A DNA stretch of 64,000 nucleotides from Diatrype stigma (taxonomy: Eukaryota > Ascomycota > Sordariomycetes > Xylariales > Diatrypaceae), in contig JAKJXP020000029.1 of the NCBI GenBank assembly GCA_022225965.2, forward strand, positions 248,001 to 312,000, read 5' to 3'. Every line of letters starts with the position of its first letter. Position 1 is the stretch's first letter. The position numbers were made by a program, and so were the translations under genes. The notes beneath the pieces are model-generated. The model saw only the letters and a list, made by a program, of their open reading frames with translations, was not told where the DNA came from and did no database searches. Shown in pieces: positions 27,250 through 38,413 of this stretch.

Positions 27250-29155
27250 TTACATGCCCTCAAAGTCACCGCCCAGGTCATCCTCGTCCAAGTCGCCATC
27301 TTGTATTTCCTTCGCCATTTCTCGTTCTCTCTCGCGTGCTTCCTGCGCATTCTTGAGCTCGAGGCGGTGCTGGTTCATGGGGAAACGCATAGCCTACAGG
27401 GATATATATTAGCAGCTGGACACGACCGGGAGGAAAGGATGTAATAGATATGGCAGGGAACCCACCTTGACGCTCTCATCGTGCAGGGAAAGACAAGCTC
27501 TAATCCGGTCGTGGAAAGCCTCTGCAGGCTCCCGGGTAGCGTAGACGTCGCCAACTTCCTTGCTCTTCATGAACCCATGCTCTCGGTCTAGTGTCGCCTC
27601 GATGACCCCGTCGCGGATAGCCTTAGCAACAATGTACTCAGCGCTCTCCTCGCTACCCAAATGCAAGCGAATGCAAATGTCACGCAGGGAGATCCGGCTG
27701 TAACTCAGACTCATCATCCGAATGCCCGTCTTGATGACGTTTTGGCGGAGGCGGAGAATGAGGGTATACGTGCCGTCGCGGCGGAAAGTATCGGCATGAT
27801 CGGCGATGGTGGTTTCAAAGTCCTCCAGGTTACCCACACGAACGGCCTGGACGAGTAGGAAATACGGGTGCAAGGCCTGTTCCATGCTCTGGGCGCGGAA
27901 GGTAGCCCGTTCGGGGATATCGCCCATAAGCAGCTCGACAACCAGCAGCAGCTTCGTAGCCGTTTGCGAGAAACCTAGAGCACAAGAGCTTGCCGGCGCC
28001 TTACGCGTAGCAGCTGTTAAGTGTTCGTGAGCCTCGGTGTATCGGAGCTGGATAGCCCGGATACGCCCAAGGTAGTATAAGAAACGTGCTACTTGGTTGT
28101 TGGCTGCATTCTCGGGAAACTGGGTGTGGGACACGAGGAGATCGGCTTGTGAGATGTGCGAAGTCAGAAGGTAGCTCCGGAGAAGGAGGACGATGACCGA
28201 GGCCTGTGTGTCGATATCTTTTCGTAAAACTGCCGTCCGCAACGCGGCGAGAAGCGTGGGTCGGATGGCAACGATAGGAGACTGCGGAGACGGAGGTAAC
28301 GGAAGGAGCTGCTCGCAGAACAAGGAGTAATAGAAGTACACCTTGGCCGAGAGAGAGTCTAGCGTTCGTCGGTTGAGGGACTGGATTCGATCAGAGATGT
28401 GTTTTGAGAAGTCTGACCCTAGCTGGAATTGCTTCGAGTCGAACAGGTACACCTGGATTAAGATGCTCAAGAAAATATCGATCTCGGGAATGACATCCTT
28501 GATCTCCTTCTTGTTGCCATTCTTAGCAGCAGTCTTTGGCTCGCTGTCCACCTCCATCTCGGCGCTCGACTGGCGTCCCAGCGGAACATTCTGCTTTCCG
28601 ATAGCGGTAAGTAAGGCCTTCGCAACATGCGAAGATGGAGATGAAGCAGGGAACGTCTCTGAGATGACCTGTGCGAGGATATCTGGAGTCAGGCGCTTGC
28701 GCAGAGATGAGATAGATCGCAGAGCCCGCAGAGAGAATCTCGCATCGAACAAGACAACGGCGCGGTCCAACAGGGCGAAGTTGCTCTTGATGTCTGTTGG
28801 GCGACGCTTGTTAGTTCTTTGGCCCATGTTGAGGAAGAGAGGTGGCTGATAGACGGTGACACATCTGGGACATACCTGTGATAGCTTGTGTGACGGGGTC
28901 AACCTTGACTTCCAGGTCTTCGGCCTTCTCCGAATCATCCATAGCGACGTCTCCCTCAGCATCAGGTGGCGGCGGTGCGGATGACTGTCTCGTGGTTTTC
29001 GGGGGAGGAACAACGACAGTCATATCTTCGCCTTCCTTGCTACCCTTCTTGCCCTTCATGGACGACTTCTCGTCCGTCATGTCGACATCTTGGTTGTTTC
29101 TGGGGACATGCTCGACTGGCTCCTTGCCGTTGGAATTAGGCGTTTTGCCAGGCAT
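27250..29155 (-). CDS. RPN3: 26S proteasome regulatory subunit Rpn3 (PSMD3)
   Basis: Three exons, 29155-28876, 28793-27466 and 27393-27250, encode 583 aa. Residues 1-93 are a polar, acidic, probably disordered leader. DIKSNFALLDRAVVLFDARF begins the conserved helical-repeat region, and the C-terminal half carries the PCI domain (SYSRISLRDICIRLHLGSEESAEYIVAKAI at positions about 420-470). The last exon gives the conserved end AMRFPMNQHRLELKNAQ plus an acidic tail. Rpn3 is a scaffold subunit of the lid of the 19S regulatory particle. Introns have GTATGT and GTGGGT donors; the final intron separates the last 47 codons. Unspliced reading would end in a non-conserved tail. Identification is firm. 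Confidence 0.96.
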
Positions 29156-29275
29156 TATGGGATGGAGATAGGAAAAGGCGTCACAGTGGAAAGGTGGTGG
29201 ACGATAGCGCTAATGACTGTGCCGATGACGATCAACGACGGCGACAACGATTCTCGACGTATCCAATCTCCAACT

Positions 29276-29284
29276 GGTGGCAAG
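29276..29284 (+). promoter_or_regulatory. PACE-like GGTGGCAAG upstream of RPN3
   Basis: GGTGGCAAG sits about 120 bp upstream of the RPN3 start and differs at one base from the yeast proteasome-associated control element GGTGGCAAA bound by Rpn4. Whether such control exists in this fungus is not known; a 9-mer with one mismatch can occur by chance. Confidence 0.2.
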
Positions 29285-30056
29285 GTATCGACTCGTTTGC
29301 CGGATGGATTATGACGATAGCAGGGGTGGGTTGACTCTGTCTCGTGAGTTGGTGCTGCTTCAGTTTGCTACAAGATAATAAATTTTAAGTAAGTAGTCGG
29401 TCGTCTTATTGTGGGTGGTGCAACTCTGTAGTCAAGAAGGCAGGAGTGGGAAGGGAGAAAGGGCATGCTTCTGCAAACCCACGCACACAAGGAAAGGCTG
29501 GCGTTGGGCCAAAACTTTGATGGCGCGAATGTGTTTGATTGCGGTTGATAGTGGAAGGACGGGGGGAATAGTTACAGTATGGATGGTGTGGTATGCCACT
29601 ATGTATGACTCCTGTGCCTGTGGATGGTGGCCGTTGGTCGGTGGTGGTGGTGGGAGTAGAAAGATAAAGATGGATGGCGATGATGGCGATGGCAGTGGTT
29701 GATAGTGACAGCGATGGACACCACCAGATAGTTGGTTCAAGGTTGCTCCGGTCGATGGATCGATGTCGTTTGTTCTGTTTCTGTCAGTCGCGAGTGCACG
29801 GCAGGTGATGAGTGATGCAAGGCCAGAAGCCCCAAGCCCCAAGGCCCAAGGCCCGGCGAAAAAGGCGCCCGGGCCTCGTTGAGGGCTGTGGCAGCTGTCT
29901 CTTGCTGTCTTACCTAACCTTAATTCTAGCACCAGGGCAGCTGTAAGCGCGCTAGACATCGGATTACTCAGGCGCTTCAGGTCACTACAGGCGCTACAGG
30001 CAAGTCCCTACAGGTTGCTACCCTGCTGTATTGTTCAAGCTCTAGTTGTCACTTAG

Positions 30057-30085
30057 CTACCTACCTAGGTAGGTAGGTAGGTAGG
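30057..30085. repeat. CTAC/TAGG tetranucleotide tract
   Basis: CTACCTACCTAGG followed by five TAGG units forms a partly palindromic simple repeat. It is the longest of many scattered TACCTAGGTA-type sites in the window. Confidence 0.85.
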
Positions 30086-30368
30086 GAATGAGCTCTTGCT
30101 GAGAACCAACGAGTCCACGACTATGCTACCTGTATGTCTGTATGTATAATACCAACTATTAAATTTGATTTATTCAATTTGCACTACGCACGCCTGCCTA
30201 CCTGCCCGCCCGCACTGAAGGCAGGAAGTACCTAGGTACCTGGACTGAAGGGTAGAGAAGCTGGACGAAATGCGCCTCCGAAAAGGGATAAAGGTCCAAC
30301 AGAGGTGCCAAGCCACTACCGTAGGGTACGAAGCTTGGGCCAAAAATACACGTCACGGTGCTGGATAT

Positions 30369-30946
30369 GAGATCTGATATCAGGGCTATAACGGAATGAC
30401 TAACAGGGCTATTACCCACTTTGCCAACTGTCAGGCCCGCGGCAAATACGCAAGGCCTACCTATGCAGCCCCTTATTGAAACCACCTATAATTACACCTA
30501 TAACCAACCATTCGGAACTATATCGTCATTTTGCGCCCCCCCCCCTGTTACTGCAGGCGCTGCTATAGCAGGCGTTGGCACAGGGGCGCTGGGGGCGCTG
30601 GCATAGGGGCGCTGGCATAGGGGCGCTGGCATAGGGGCGCTGGCATAGGGGCGCTGGCATAGGGGCGCTGGCATAGGGGGCATAAGGGACGCTGGCAGCC
30701 TTATTGGGTTCCGCTGGATCCCGAATTGCTGCTTCAAAGCAATTGGGAATGGTACTTATGCTATTGGTTTTATGTCGAAGATGATATTATTGATTTGGTT
30801 GTTGTATGCAGAATCTTTAGATTTAGGTAGGTGTTCTAGCATTTGCATTAACGGAAAAAATAGCATGTTAGGACAGCAGCCCAACAGCTGGCAAAGTGGG
30901 TTAAAGCCCTGTTAGTAAAGTTGTTATAGCCCTAATATCAGATCTC
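30369..30946. mobile_element. Non-autonomous hAT-like MITE, 578 bp
   Basis: Terminal inverted repeats of about 63 bp, left 30369-30431 and right 30884-30946, match at roughly 54 of 63 positions; both begin GAGATCTGATAT when read inward. Directly outside them the 8-bp word CTGGATAT occurs at 30361-30368 and again at 30947-30954, a perfect target-site duplication. An 8-bp duplication is typical of hAT transposons. The interior has no transposase frame and carries a 14-bp minisatellite, so the element must have been moved in trans. The TIR mismatches lie mostly in one 6-bp block, with no strong RIP bias. Superfamily rests on the duplication length alone. Confidence 0.75.
30591..30674. repeat. 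14-bp minisatellite inside the MITE, six copies
   Basis: Six consecutive units of (A/G)GGGGCGCTGGCAT, five of them identical, lie in the centre of the inverted-repeat element. A degenerate half-unit follows. Confidence 0.9.
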
Positions 30947-30954
30947 CTGGATAT

Positions 30955-32194
30955 CGTGCGGCTAATGCGAGTATCCTAGTACAACCCGGACCCTACGCAA
31001 TGCCGGGCCCCAGTCTACATTGTACCAGGTGGAGCCCGGTCGACATCAGTGACGTTTGCGAACTGGTGCCTGCCTGGCCGCGCTGGTGGCTGCTGCTGCC
31101 GCGGCGCTGCTGGAGCTGTCCTGTCCTCGCTGCCCTGCCCGTCGCTGCCCTGCCCGTCGCTGCCCTGCCCGTCGCTGCCCTGCCCGTCGCTGCCCTTGTC
31201 GGATGTTGTCGGGAGCCCTGGAGCTTCAATGTCAGCGGATGTTGCATTCTGCCTTCCGCTAGGTAAGTAGTTGCTGCTATGTAGCTAGATGCTCACCTAA
31301 GTACCTAGGTAAGGTATATCGGGCTCGACACCATCTGCACCCCTCCATTCGAGGTCCCATCTCATCATAGGTAAGTACTTAAGTAAGTATCTATCCCCTC
31401 CTATCATGCCCCCGCCTGCCAAATCAGGAGCTACCTACTTGGGGTTTGCACGGGTATGTCCAGCACAGCCGGTAGGTATGTATGGAAATACAGAGTTGGA
31501 TTTTTATCCGGTGGTTAGACCTAGGTATCCCGGTGGTTAGACCTAGGTATCCATCCTTCTTTCACCAAGACGCTGTCTTGTCTCACCTCATGCGATCTAG
31601 ACTAGACTGTTCAAGACGGGCGTCCGTGATTTTCTGGAGCCAATAATGGCGAAAGTGAGAGAAGAGCGAAGAGAGCTGGACAGGCAGAACACCCTGTTGA
31701 TTCACACCCATATAATGCCCATAGTTCTTTATGTATCACTTATGTGTACAGTACGGGTCTCAACAATGTAGGAGTACAGTCGAGTCAAGTCAAGTTGAGA
31801 CGAGACGAGACGAGACAGCAGAAGAAATAGTAACAACGAAAAGTTCATTCATGAAACCTCTGCTCTATCTAGTAGGTAGCTATGCTCATCGTGGGATGCT
31901 ACTAGTTACTAACTACTGAGCCTGTGCATGTGGTGGTATCTTCTAACGAAGGCCGCAACACCTCAAAACGCCGGTCCAAATGTACAACCGTAAGAATGAC
32001 GGGGAAAACCAACGGGGGAAAACAGCATTCCTTGCATCGTCCATCATAAACTAGACCTCCGACCGAGCGAACACCATCCATCAAAGCAGAAATATTATTA
32101 TTAGCTCCTAGTTAGGAACTCGATGAGAAAACGATGAGAAACCCATGCCTTCGTCCCCATTCATTACCCAGTCCACTGTATTGCCGCGCTGTAC
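30955..32194. other. Intergenic between the MITE and TAF12
   Basis: Contains the 15-bp repeat described separately, a GAGAC pentamer tract at about 31797-31817 and a direct repeat of GGTGGTTAGACCTAGGTATC near 31510-31555. No gene is supported. Confidence 0.5.
31126..31200. repeat. 15-bp minisatellite, five copies
   Basis: Five tandem units of GTCGCTGCCCTGCCC; the first and last diverge slightly. Because the unit is a multiple of three all frames stay open through it, producing false reading frames on both strands. Confidence 0.9.
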
Positions 32195-32666
32195 TCACTT
32201 TTGGCCATTGGTCTTGTGGGTGCCAGAGAAGGTATATCCAGTAGCACTGCCCGCGGTGGAGCTGCCTGGGATAACAGGAGCAGGGACGGGCGTAACGGGT
32301 CTACCACTGCCATAGCCAGTCGAACTGCTTGGGATAACAGGAACAGGGACGGGCGTAATGGGTCTACCAGTGCCAAAGCCAGGACCATAACCAGAAGCAT
32401 AACCAGTCCCGACTGCTGGGAGTGAGCGGGAAAGAACATCAGTGCCACCACCACGAGCAGCAGCAGCGGCAGCAACAGTAGCAGCCGCCTCGGGAGATTC
32501 GCCGTTCGCAAAGGACGGTCGTTTCTGAATCGTAGTCGTGGCGCGTCTCTTCTTCGTAGTCTTGCTAGAGGCAGGGCCGGGGTTAGCGCCGGTGGTGGCA
32601 TTGGGACCGCCGCGCGCTCCGCCCCGTCCGCTTCGTCCCTTAGTGGCAGGTTGCGACGAGCCCTAC
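32195..32666 (-). other. Candidate alternative 3' exon of TAF12
   Basis: Directly after the TAF12 TAG stop the same frame is open for 155 codons, down to AAG TGA at 32200-32195. A 102-nt intron could remove the stop: donor GTAGGG at 32666, branch-like GCTAAC, acceptor CTCTAG ending 32565. It joins in phase (AA+C) and gives an 841-aa protein ending in a basic KTTKKRR segment, an Ala run and two imperfect TGRPxTPVPxPVIP repeats. The same GTAGGG donor is needed in the SET/MYND gene of this window, so it is usable here. The end coincides with another good donor (GTGAGT at 32198). Retained intron gives the short form. Without transcripts this remains a hypothesis. Confidence 0.4.
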
Positions 32667-34704
32667 TTGTCGTCCTTACCGGCGGAGGTGACCTTGGCAG
32701 CCTGGATGGCACTCATCTTGGCGATCCAGGAGGGGTGCGGCTGGACCTTGCGGACCGTGCGCAGCTCGTCCGTCGTGTAGCCCGGGATGCGGATGTTGTA
32801 GGTGCGCTCGATAGCCATCTGGAGGTCGCGGGTCTCAAGGACCTTGCTGCCGCGTGCCGCAGCCAGTCTGCATGCGGTTTCCGTGACATTATCCACAAAG
32901 GCATCAGCGGCATTGAGTGCAGCCTGCCAGCAATCAATGTGTTAATATTACTCTTGGTCAAGCAGGGTATAGTTCATGTGATAGTGAATCAAGGTTTGAA
33001 AGTAACAAGTTGAAACACGAAAGTGGAAGTAAAAGGAAGGAGAGAAGCTAAAAGGGATACGGTGGAGGGCACCGGGAATAATTGCAAAAAAGTGACAGCC
33101 AATCAATGGGTGATGAGTGATAGACGATATTTGCTTACCTCCTCTACATCAGGGGTCATGTAATTGCTATCGATGCCGGGCTGACCACCGACGACCTGGC
33201 GCGTCAGCTCATCGAGCTTCTTCTTGGACATGACATGCTCGCCATCGGCATCGAAGTTGTAGGCATTGGTGTTCTTCTGGATGACGGGCTGTCCCTGAAC
33301 ACCGCCGGGAATACCCATTCCGCCGCCCAGGCTAGGTCTGTTGTTCGACACGCCGCCACCGACGCTGACAGCGGTGGGCGGGGCAGTCGCCTTCTCGGGG
33401 AGGGTCTTGGGGATGGGCATCTTGGAGTTGATGGTGGTGGCGCTAGGCTGCTGGGGATGCGCGTGGGGATGGCTCGGCTGCGAGTTGTTGCTCATCATGC
33501 TACTGGCGCCGGGAGTGGGGGTGACGCCGTTGTGTGCGGGCCCCGGCTGCTGTGTGTTGATGTTGGTAGAGGAATTGGCGCGGTTGACGGCAGCAGCGTG
33601 GGTCAAAGGACGAACTGGTCCACCTGGTGCGCCCTGTTGTTGCTGTGGTTGAGGATGCGGCTGAGGCTGTGGTTGGGTTGCTGACTGTGGTGTCTGCACA
33701 CGCGCAGATGCCTGAGTAGGTGTTCCTGCCGGTTGTATATGGGCGGCTGAAGCTGCAGCCAGTGCGGTGTTTACCGGGGGCGGGTGTGGCTGTTGTTGCT
33801 GGGTGCCAGGTTCGATTTTGACCTGCGGTTGGGGGGCAGTCGCGGGATGCGATTGTTGTTGTTGGGCACCCGTGGTAGCCGGAGTAGCAGGTGCCCCAGG
33901 AGGCCCCGAGATTTGCGACTGACCTGGAGGTGCCTGAGCGCGATTTGCAGCAGCAATTTGCTGGTTCTTCGCTGATTCCATGGCAGCGTTTACCGAGGCA
34001 GTCATGGCTTGCATCGAGTTCGAAGCCGTTGCCGCTGGATTCTGCCCTGGCATCTGACCGGCCTGCGGTCGCATCTGTTGGGCATTATTGGGGCCCTGTC
34101 TATTCGCTCCAGCATTATTGGGCTGGGGGAACTGGATGCGAACGTTCTGGATGAACTTTTGTGCCTCCGCGTGCAGTCTCGTATCGTTGTCTTTTTGCTC
34201 CTGGATCTTCTTCATTTCCTCGGCAGACACGGGTTGTCCCCTCTCTTCTTTCTCTTTGACGTGGTGCTCGATTCTCTGGATTCTAGACTTGGCCTGTTCC
34301 ATGGTCACGAGACTCGTCATGTATTTCTGCTTGACGCCCTGGATGTACTTGGCACTCTGGTCTGCAGGAATATGTGGCGGGACATTCAAGCTGCCCCACG
34401 GAAGACTGTTGCAATGCTCAATGATGCCCTTCGAAACCTGGGTTTGTTGGGGCCTTTGAGCATTTCCAGGAGGGGCATTTGGAGCCGGACCCTGAGGGTT
34501 CGAAGGAGTATTGCCCATACTTTGACCTTGTGGTCTATTCGCCGCTATCGCAGCGGGATTCTGGGGAGGGTGGATCGGACTTTGGGTCGGCTGGTTTTGC
34601 CCTGCTTGTGGGAACGGAGCTGTTTGCGCACCACCAGGTGGCTGAACCCTAGGCGGTCCCTGCTGCTGCTGCTGCTGCTGCTGCTGATTCTGTTGCTGCT
34701 GATT

Positions 34705-34737
<33 letters not shown>

Positions 34738-35037
34738 CTGCTGTTGGCGCTGTTGCTGTTGATGCTGCTGCTGTCGCATCTGGAGACTAGAGATTTTCTT
34801 ATAAACCATTCGAGAGAACTCAGCGATCTTGTTCTTAGCACTTATATGAGCCTGGGAATCTGGAGGATTGTTTTTCACGGTCTCCCACAACGAGCGAAGC
34901 CCGTCCTCGTACTTGGTGATTTCGTCGGGCGTAAGAACAGGGAGGCCTCGGAGCTGCTCTGGCTTCAATAGGCGCAATTGTAGCCCCTGGGAAGGCTGGC
35001 CTGCTTGGCCTGCTTGGCCTTGAGTTTGTGGATTCAT
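32663..35037 (-). CDS. TAF12: TFIID/SAGA subunit TAF12
   Basis: Short form: exons 35037-33139 and 32923-32663, 719 aa. The start MNPQTQGQ is preferred to a Met 12 codons upstream. The N-terminal 560 residues are Gln/Pro/Asn-rich with long polyGln tracts from CAG/CAA repeats (34650-34780) and a short conserved helical part ([19 protein letters not shown]). The C-terminus holds the TAF12 histone fold, starting [13 protein letters not shown] and crossing the intron to [33 protein letters not shown] and [16 protein letters not shown]12 pairs with TAF4 in TFIID and Ada1 in SAGA. The intron (GTAAGC donor) falls inside the fold, as is plausible for a real splice because only the joined frame restores it. 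An alternative longer C-terminus is described separately. Confidence 0.93.
34650..34780. repeat. CAG/CAA triplet tract coding polyGln in TAF12
   Basis: Plus-strand CTG/TTG triplets that read as interrupted polyGln on the coding strand. They are likely length-variable between strains. Confidence 0.9.
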
Positions 35038-37408
35038 AGTCGGTCGTTCTCGTGGGAAAGCTTCGGAAATCAACGGCTACGGATAAGGGCGAGTCTTTGG
35101 CGAAGTAATGAAGCTTCTATCACGAAAGGGATGGATGGGGATAGAGATGGAGATGGAGACGGAGATGAGGATGGGGATGTTGAAGAATAGAAGATTGGAA
35201 GAATGAAAGGCTATAAGTCACTGATTGAAAGAGAACAGAAGGATAATCTACCCCTCCACTGCAAGAAACTGCTAACTGATTTTGTATTGCTGCGCATCAA
35301 AGTTTATGAAGCCGGGGCCAGGGCCGAGCACCAGTTGACCGATTTCCGGGGCTGTTTGTTGCTGGATGTTTGTCGTCAAACGACTATTTGTAGGTTGACG
35401 CTCGTAGCCTTAAGGTTCGAAGTTGGGAGGTTCAATTGTGGCTTGAGAGCTTTGGTAAGTGCTACCTAGGTAATTGAGAACCTCAAGCTCCAGGGCTGCC
35501 CAGGTGCTGCAGGGCCCCGGGGCTGACTAACTTATCTCTCTATAGTATGGATCCATACCTATTCCTCAGGTGTGGCTGGAACCTATTTTAGGGGAGACGG
35601 TGATGACCTCGGGACTAGAGAACTAGGTACATACAGTAAAGAGCCTCTTATGATACTATACCGTATACATGCATACCACACATTGCACTACAGGCTTTGT
35701 TTGCGACGTCCCCAACGTTTTACATATTCCTATTGTCTATTGTGTGAGTATACCAGAATATTACCAAATCTACCAACTGTACTAATTGTTGTTTGCTGCG
35801 GAGTCGAGACCGAATCCGCTGATATAGGAAACATAATGTGTTCGATTCGATCGATGGCTAATTAGTACATATGCACTTAGGTGGTTAGATTTATGGACGA
35901 GTTGTTGCTGTTACAAATAGCAATCTCAAGTGTATATGACAAGCTTCATTTAAAGTTAAACTGGTTACAGTTTAAGCCAAGAGAATTACAATCAAATTAA
36001 AGTGACAATAATAAGGGGATCAACGAATGTATTCGTACACAATAGGTATGAAGTTGCAAAGTGATAATACAGAGAGATAACGCTACTAGTAGCTCAAAAC
36101 TACGAAGTACGTCGCTTGCGATTATATGTCACCACCATTCAAGTCCGACACTGTAGTATTTCAAGTCTGTTCTACTATTGTACTCCCCGTAGTACTCCAT
36201 TTGCCTAATATCGGTCCATTCGCAGGCCTGGGGTTTAGGCGGGGTGAGTACCTACCGCAAACAAGGTTGGAGCATCGTATGGATTTCTATGGACAGAGGC
36301 TTTGCATACTTATGGTAGCACGGCAGATAGCCGAAGTGGGTTTTCGGTGTGAGGTTTGGCTCACGGGCAGCGCCACGGCCGGCCGGGGACGGTATTGTCA
36401 GGTTATGACGCAATCCCGGGCGCAGCTATATGCACGACATGGAATGGGAATGGAAGTCCGTAAGCAAGGTGGGTGACAAGATACGGTATTGATGGTATCA
36501 AGGCACATTGGGTAAATCGGTAAGGTGTTGGTGTTGACACTAGTTATCAGCCTTTGGTGATGGCTTTGGTAAGAATCTAGTTAAGATAATAAGGTATGTA
36601 GACGCAAAGTGTCGACGCAGGTGATTGGTAGAGAAAGCAATGCCAGGATATGGTCGGCGATAGAGTGGTAGAGAAGATACATTATACTACTATGTAGGTA
36701 CGTAGGAGAGTAACCAACTAACTAACTGGCTAACTAGTAACCGGGCGCGGATGCTCCATGCTGGTTGAAGAAACAGCCGCTTTCTATGTAGTAGGTAGTG
36801 AAAAACATGGGAGTCATCATCGTCATCATCGTATCGTATCTTCGTAAGTTCTGTCCGTCATAGGGCATAACCCGCCCCCAAGTCAAGCTCCAATCAGCAG
36901 CAGCAACAGCAGAAGCAGGAGCCGCCACCGTCCTTGTCTATATAATTCCTGTTGAAAGGAAACCCCCTCTCCCAGTCCGACCGATCATGTGTATGTCATC
37001 GGATGGTTGGCCATGCGGCATTAACTCGCCCCCTTCATCAAATTCTCCATGTCCCCGGTGTTCTATACAAAAATGTGTCGCCTCAAAGTCATGTCGCCAT
37101 GCTCTATATCCGAGTTGTGTGCATCGTGTGCCTATGTAGCGAGAAATCTATGTCATTGCCTTCCTCATCAGGTTGCTAAATATCCGTCCGTAGATGACAG
37201 TCGTATGTTTCGTAAATGTGTTAAGAGTAAAAAAGCGGCCTAGGAACTGGAACGTACGGCCGCGTGGGAAATAATCATAACAGGCATATGGTAGTAGTGG
37301 TGGTGATGTGGGTGATGTGGTAGTAGTAGTAATAGTGGACCCGATTTCCGAAACTAGATCCATCTCTCGATGTGAAGACAAGAGAGCAGATGCCGCCCGC
37401 TCACGTAG
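35038..37408. other. Intergenic, 2.4 kb
   Basis: TAF12 promoter with GATGGAGATGG-type purine repeats near 35125-35180, then AT-richer DNA. Frames of up to 116 codons near 36.1-36.5 kb have no coding character. A GTGGTGATG simple tract lies near 37285-37335. Confidence 0.5.
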
Positions 37409-38413
37409 TTACTCGGAGTCGACATCCATCAAAGTCCAATAGGGGAGCTCTCTAGCGAAAACCTCGGCGTCGTCCAGGATGATCTCGTCATCGCTGTTGG
37501 GCTCCTTGAGCTCCTCGATGCGCTCGAAGTACTGGCCGGAGAACTGCATGCTGTGGCGGTCGGTCTTGCGCCGTAGCCGCCGCGTGTTGGTCCCCGTCTC
37601 CGGGCCGTCGTGGTACGGGAGGATGTCCTCCTTGTCGGAGTCGCTCCCGCGCTCGCTGATGGTGCGCTTGCTAATGCTGCCAGACGTCATGCGTCGGAGG
37701 CGACGCTCTTTGCGCTGCTGTAGCAGATTGCGCTGGAAGTCCTCGTCGCCGCCGCCATTGCTGTCGCCATCGCTGTAGTCATCAGAATCATCATCAAAAG
37801 GATTCAGATTCTTGAAGTCGCTCATGACACGCGGATCCATGTCTGGCGGGTGCTGCTGATGCGAACGCGATTGACTGCAGTCCGACTCCGGGTACTCGAA
37901 CGCCGACGGCCTGAGCACGTCAGGGTCATCGTCATCGCAGTCGTCCGGGTCAATGTCGCTCAGCTCCTCAATCTCAATTGCGAAGGTTGTCGCCTCCACC
38001 ACGCTGGTGGCAGAGGCCGACTTCGACTTCGACTTGGCCCGGGCTGCTGGCTGAGGGACTGGGGCTTCGGGCAGGTGGTCAGAAATAGGGGATTGCGGAG
38101 GACTAGGAGATGCCTCCGATTCCTCCTCATCTGACGACGCCGACGACCGTGGCGAAATATCTTCCGGACGAGGGGTCCGGGTATAGCTAAATTTAGTTCC
38201 ACCTAGGGGGTGGAGATTGGACGGGTGGGCCTTGTGGCCCTTATGGCGAGATTTTTTAGGGTGAGGCGGTAAGTAGCCATTGCCGTTGATGGCCATGGCG
38301 GCCGCTTTGCGATTGAACTTGGGCGACGCTGCCGCTGTGGGCGATTGCGGTGGTGAAGGAGAAGTTGTCCTCCCGGATGCTGCCAAATGGGCAACTTTCA
38401 GATTGGGTCGCAT
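37409..38413 (-). CDS. Hypothetical acidic, Ser-rich nuclear-type protein, 334 aa
   Basis: Single exon from MRPNLKVAHLAASG. The first 130 residues are Ser/Pro-rich with many SP sites and basic clusters (KKSRHKGHKAH), suggesting phosphorylation and nuclear import. Residues 145-240 are very acidic (DIDPDDCDDDDPD, DDDSDDYSDGDSNG). A more ordered C-terminal part contains RKERRLRRMTSGSISKRT and RRLRRKTDRHSMQFSGQYF and ends PYWTLMDVDSE. No catalytic domain is seen. The charged motif around RRMTSGSISKR looks conserved-like, but I cannot name the family. Function unknown; probably mostly disordered. Confidence 0.7.
   Translation of the reverse strand: MRPNLKVAHLAASGRTTSPSPPQSPTAAASPKFNRKAAAMAINGNGYLPPHPKKSRHKGHKAHPSNLHPLGGTKFSYTRTPRPEDISPRSSASSDEEESEASPSPPQSPISDHLPEAPVPQPAARAKSKSKSASATSVVEATTFAIEIEELSDIDPDDCDDDDPDVLRPSAFEYPESDCSQSRSHQQHPPDMDPRVMSDFKNLNPFDDDSDDYSDGDSNGGGDEDFQRNLLQQRKERRLRRMTSGSISKRTISERGSDSDKEDILPYHDGPETGTNTRRLRRKTDRHSMQFSGQYFERIEELKEPNSDDEIILDDAEVFARELPYWTLMDVDSE

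Larger units (their letters stand above)
29156..30360. other. Intergenic upstream of RPN3
   Basis: Holds the RPN3 promoter. A 175-codon minus-strand frame at 29.4-30.0 kb is low-complexity (Pro/Ser/His) and not accepted. A TAGG tetranucleotide tract lies at about 30060-30085. Confidence 0.5.

Noticed and set aside
29432..29959. 175-codon minus-strand frame upstream of RPN3
   Set aside because: Pro/Ser/His low-complexity translation with no motif, in the promoter of RPN3.
32565..32679. GTAAGG donor at 32679 joined to the CTCTAG acceptor
   Set aside because: The donor matches consensus better than GTAGGG, but it breaks the frame and leads into the Leu/Arg-rich shadow frame.
32164..32712. 182-codon minus-strand frame overlapping the TAF12 end
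   Set aside because: Leu/Arg-rich translation in a different frame from TAF12; no start context or motif. The in-phase open frame is the better candidate.
34009..34971. 320-codon plus-strand frame over TAF12
   Set aside because: Leu-rich translation of the CAG/CAA polyGln region read backwards; the minus-strand TAF12 frame is conserved.
36126..36476. 116-codon plus-strand frame between TAF12 and the acidic protein
   Set aside because: Translation shows no coding character or conserved motif and no flanking splice sites.
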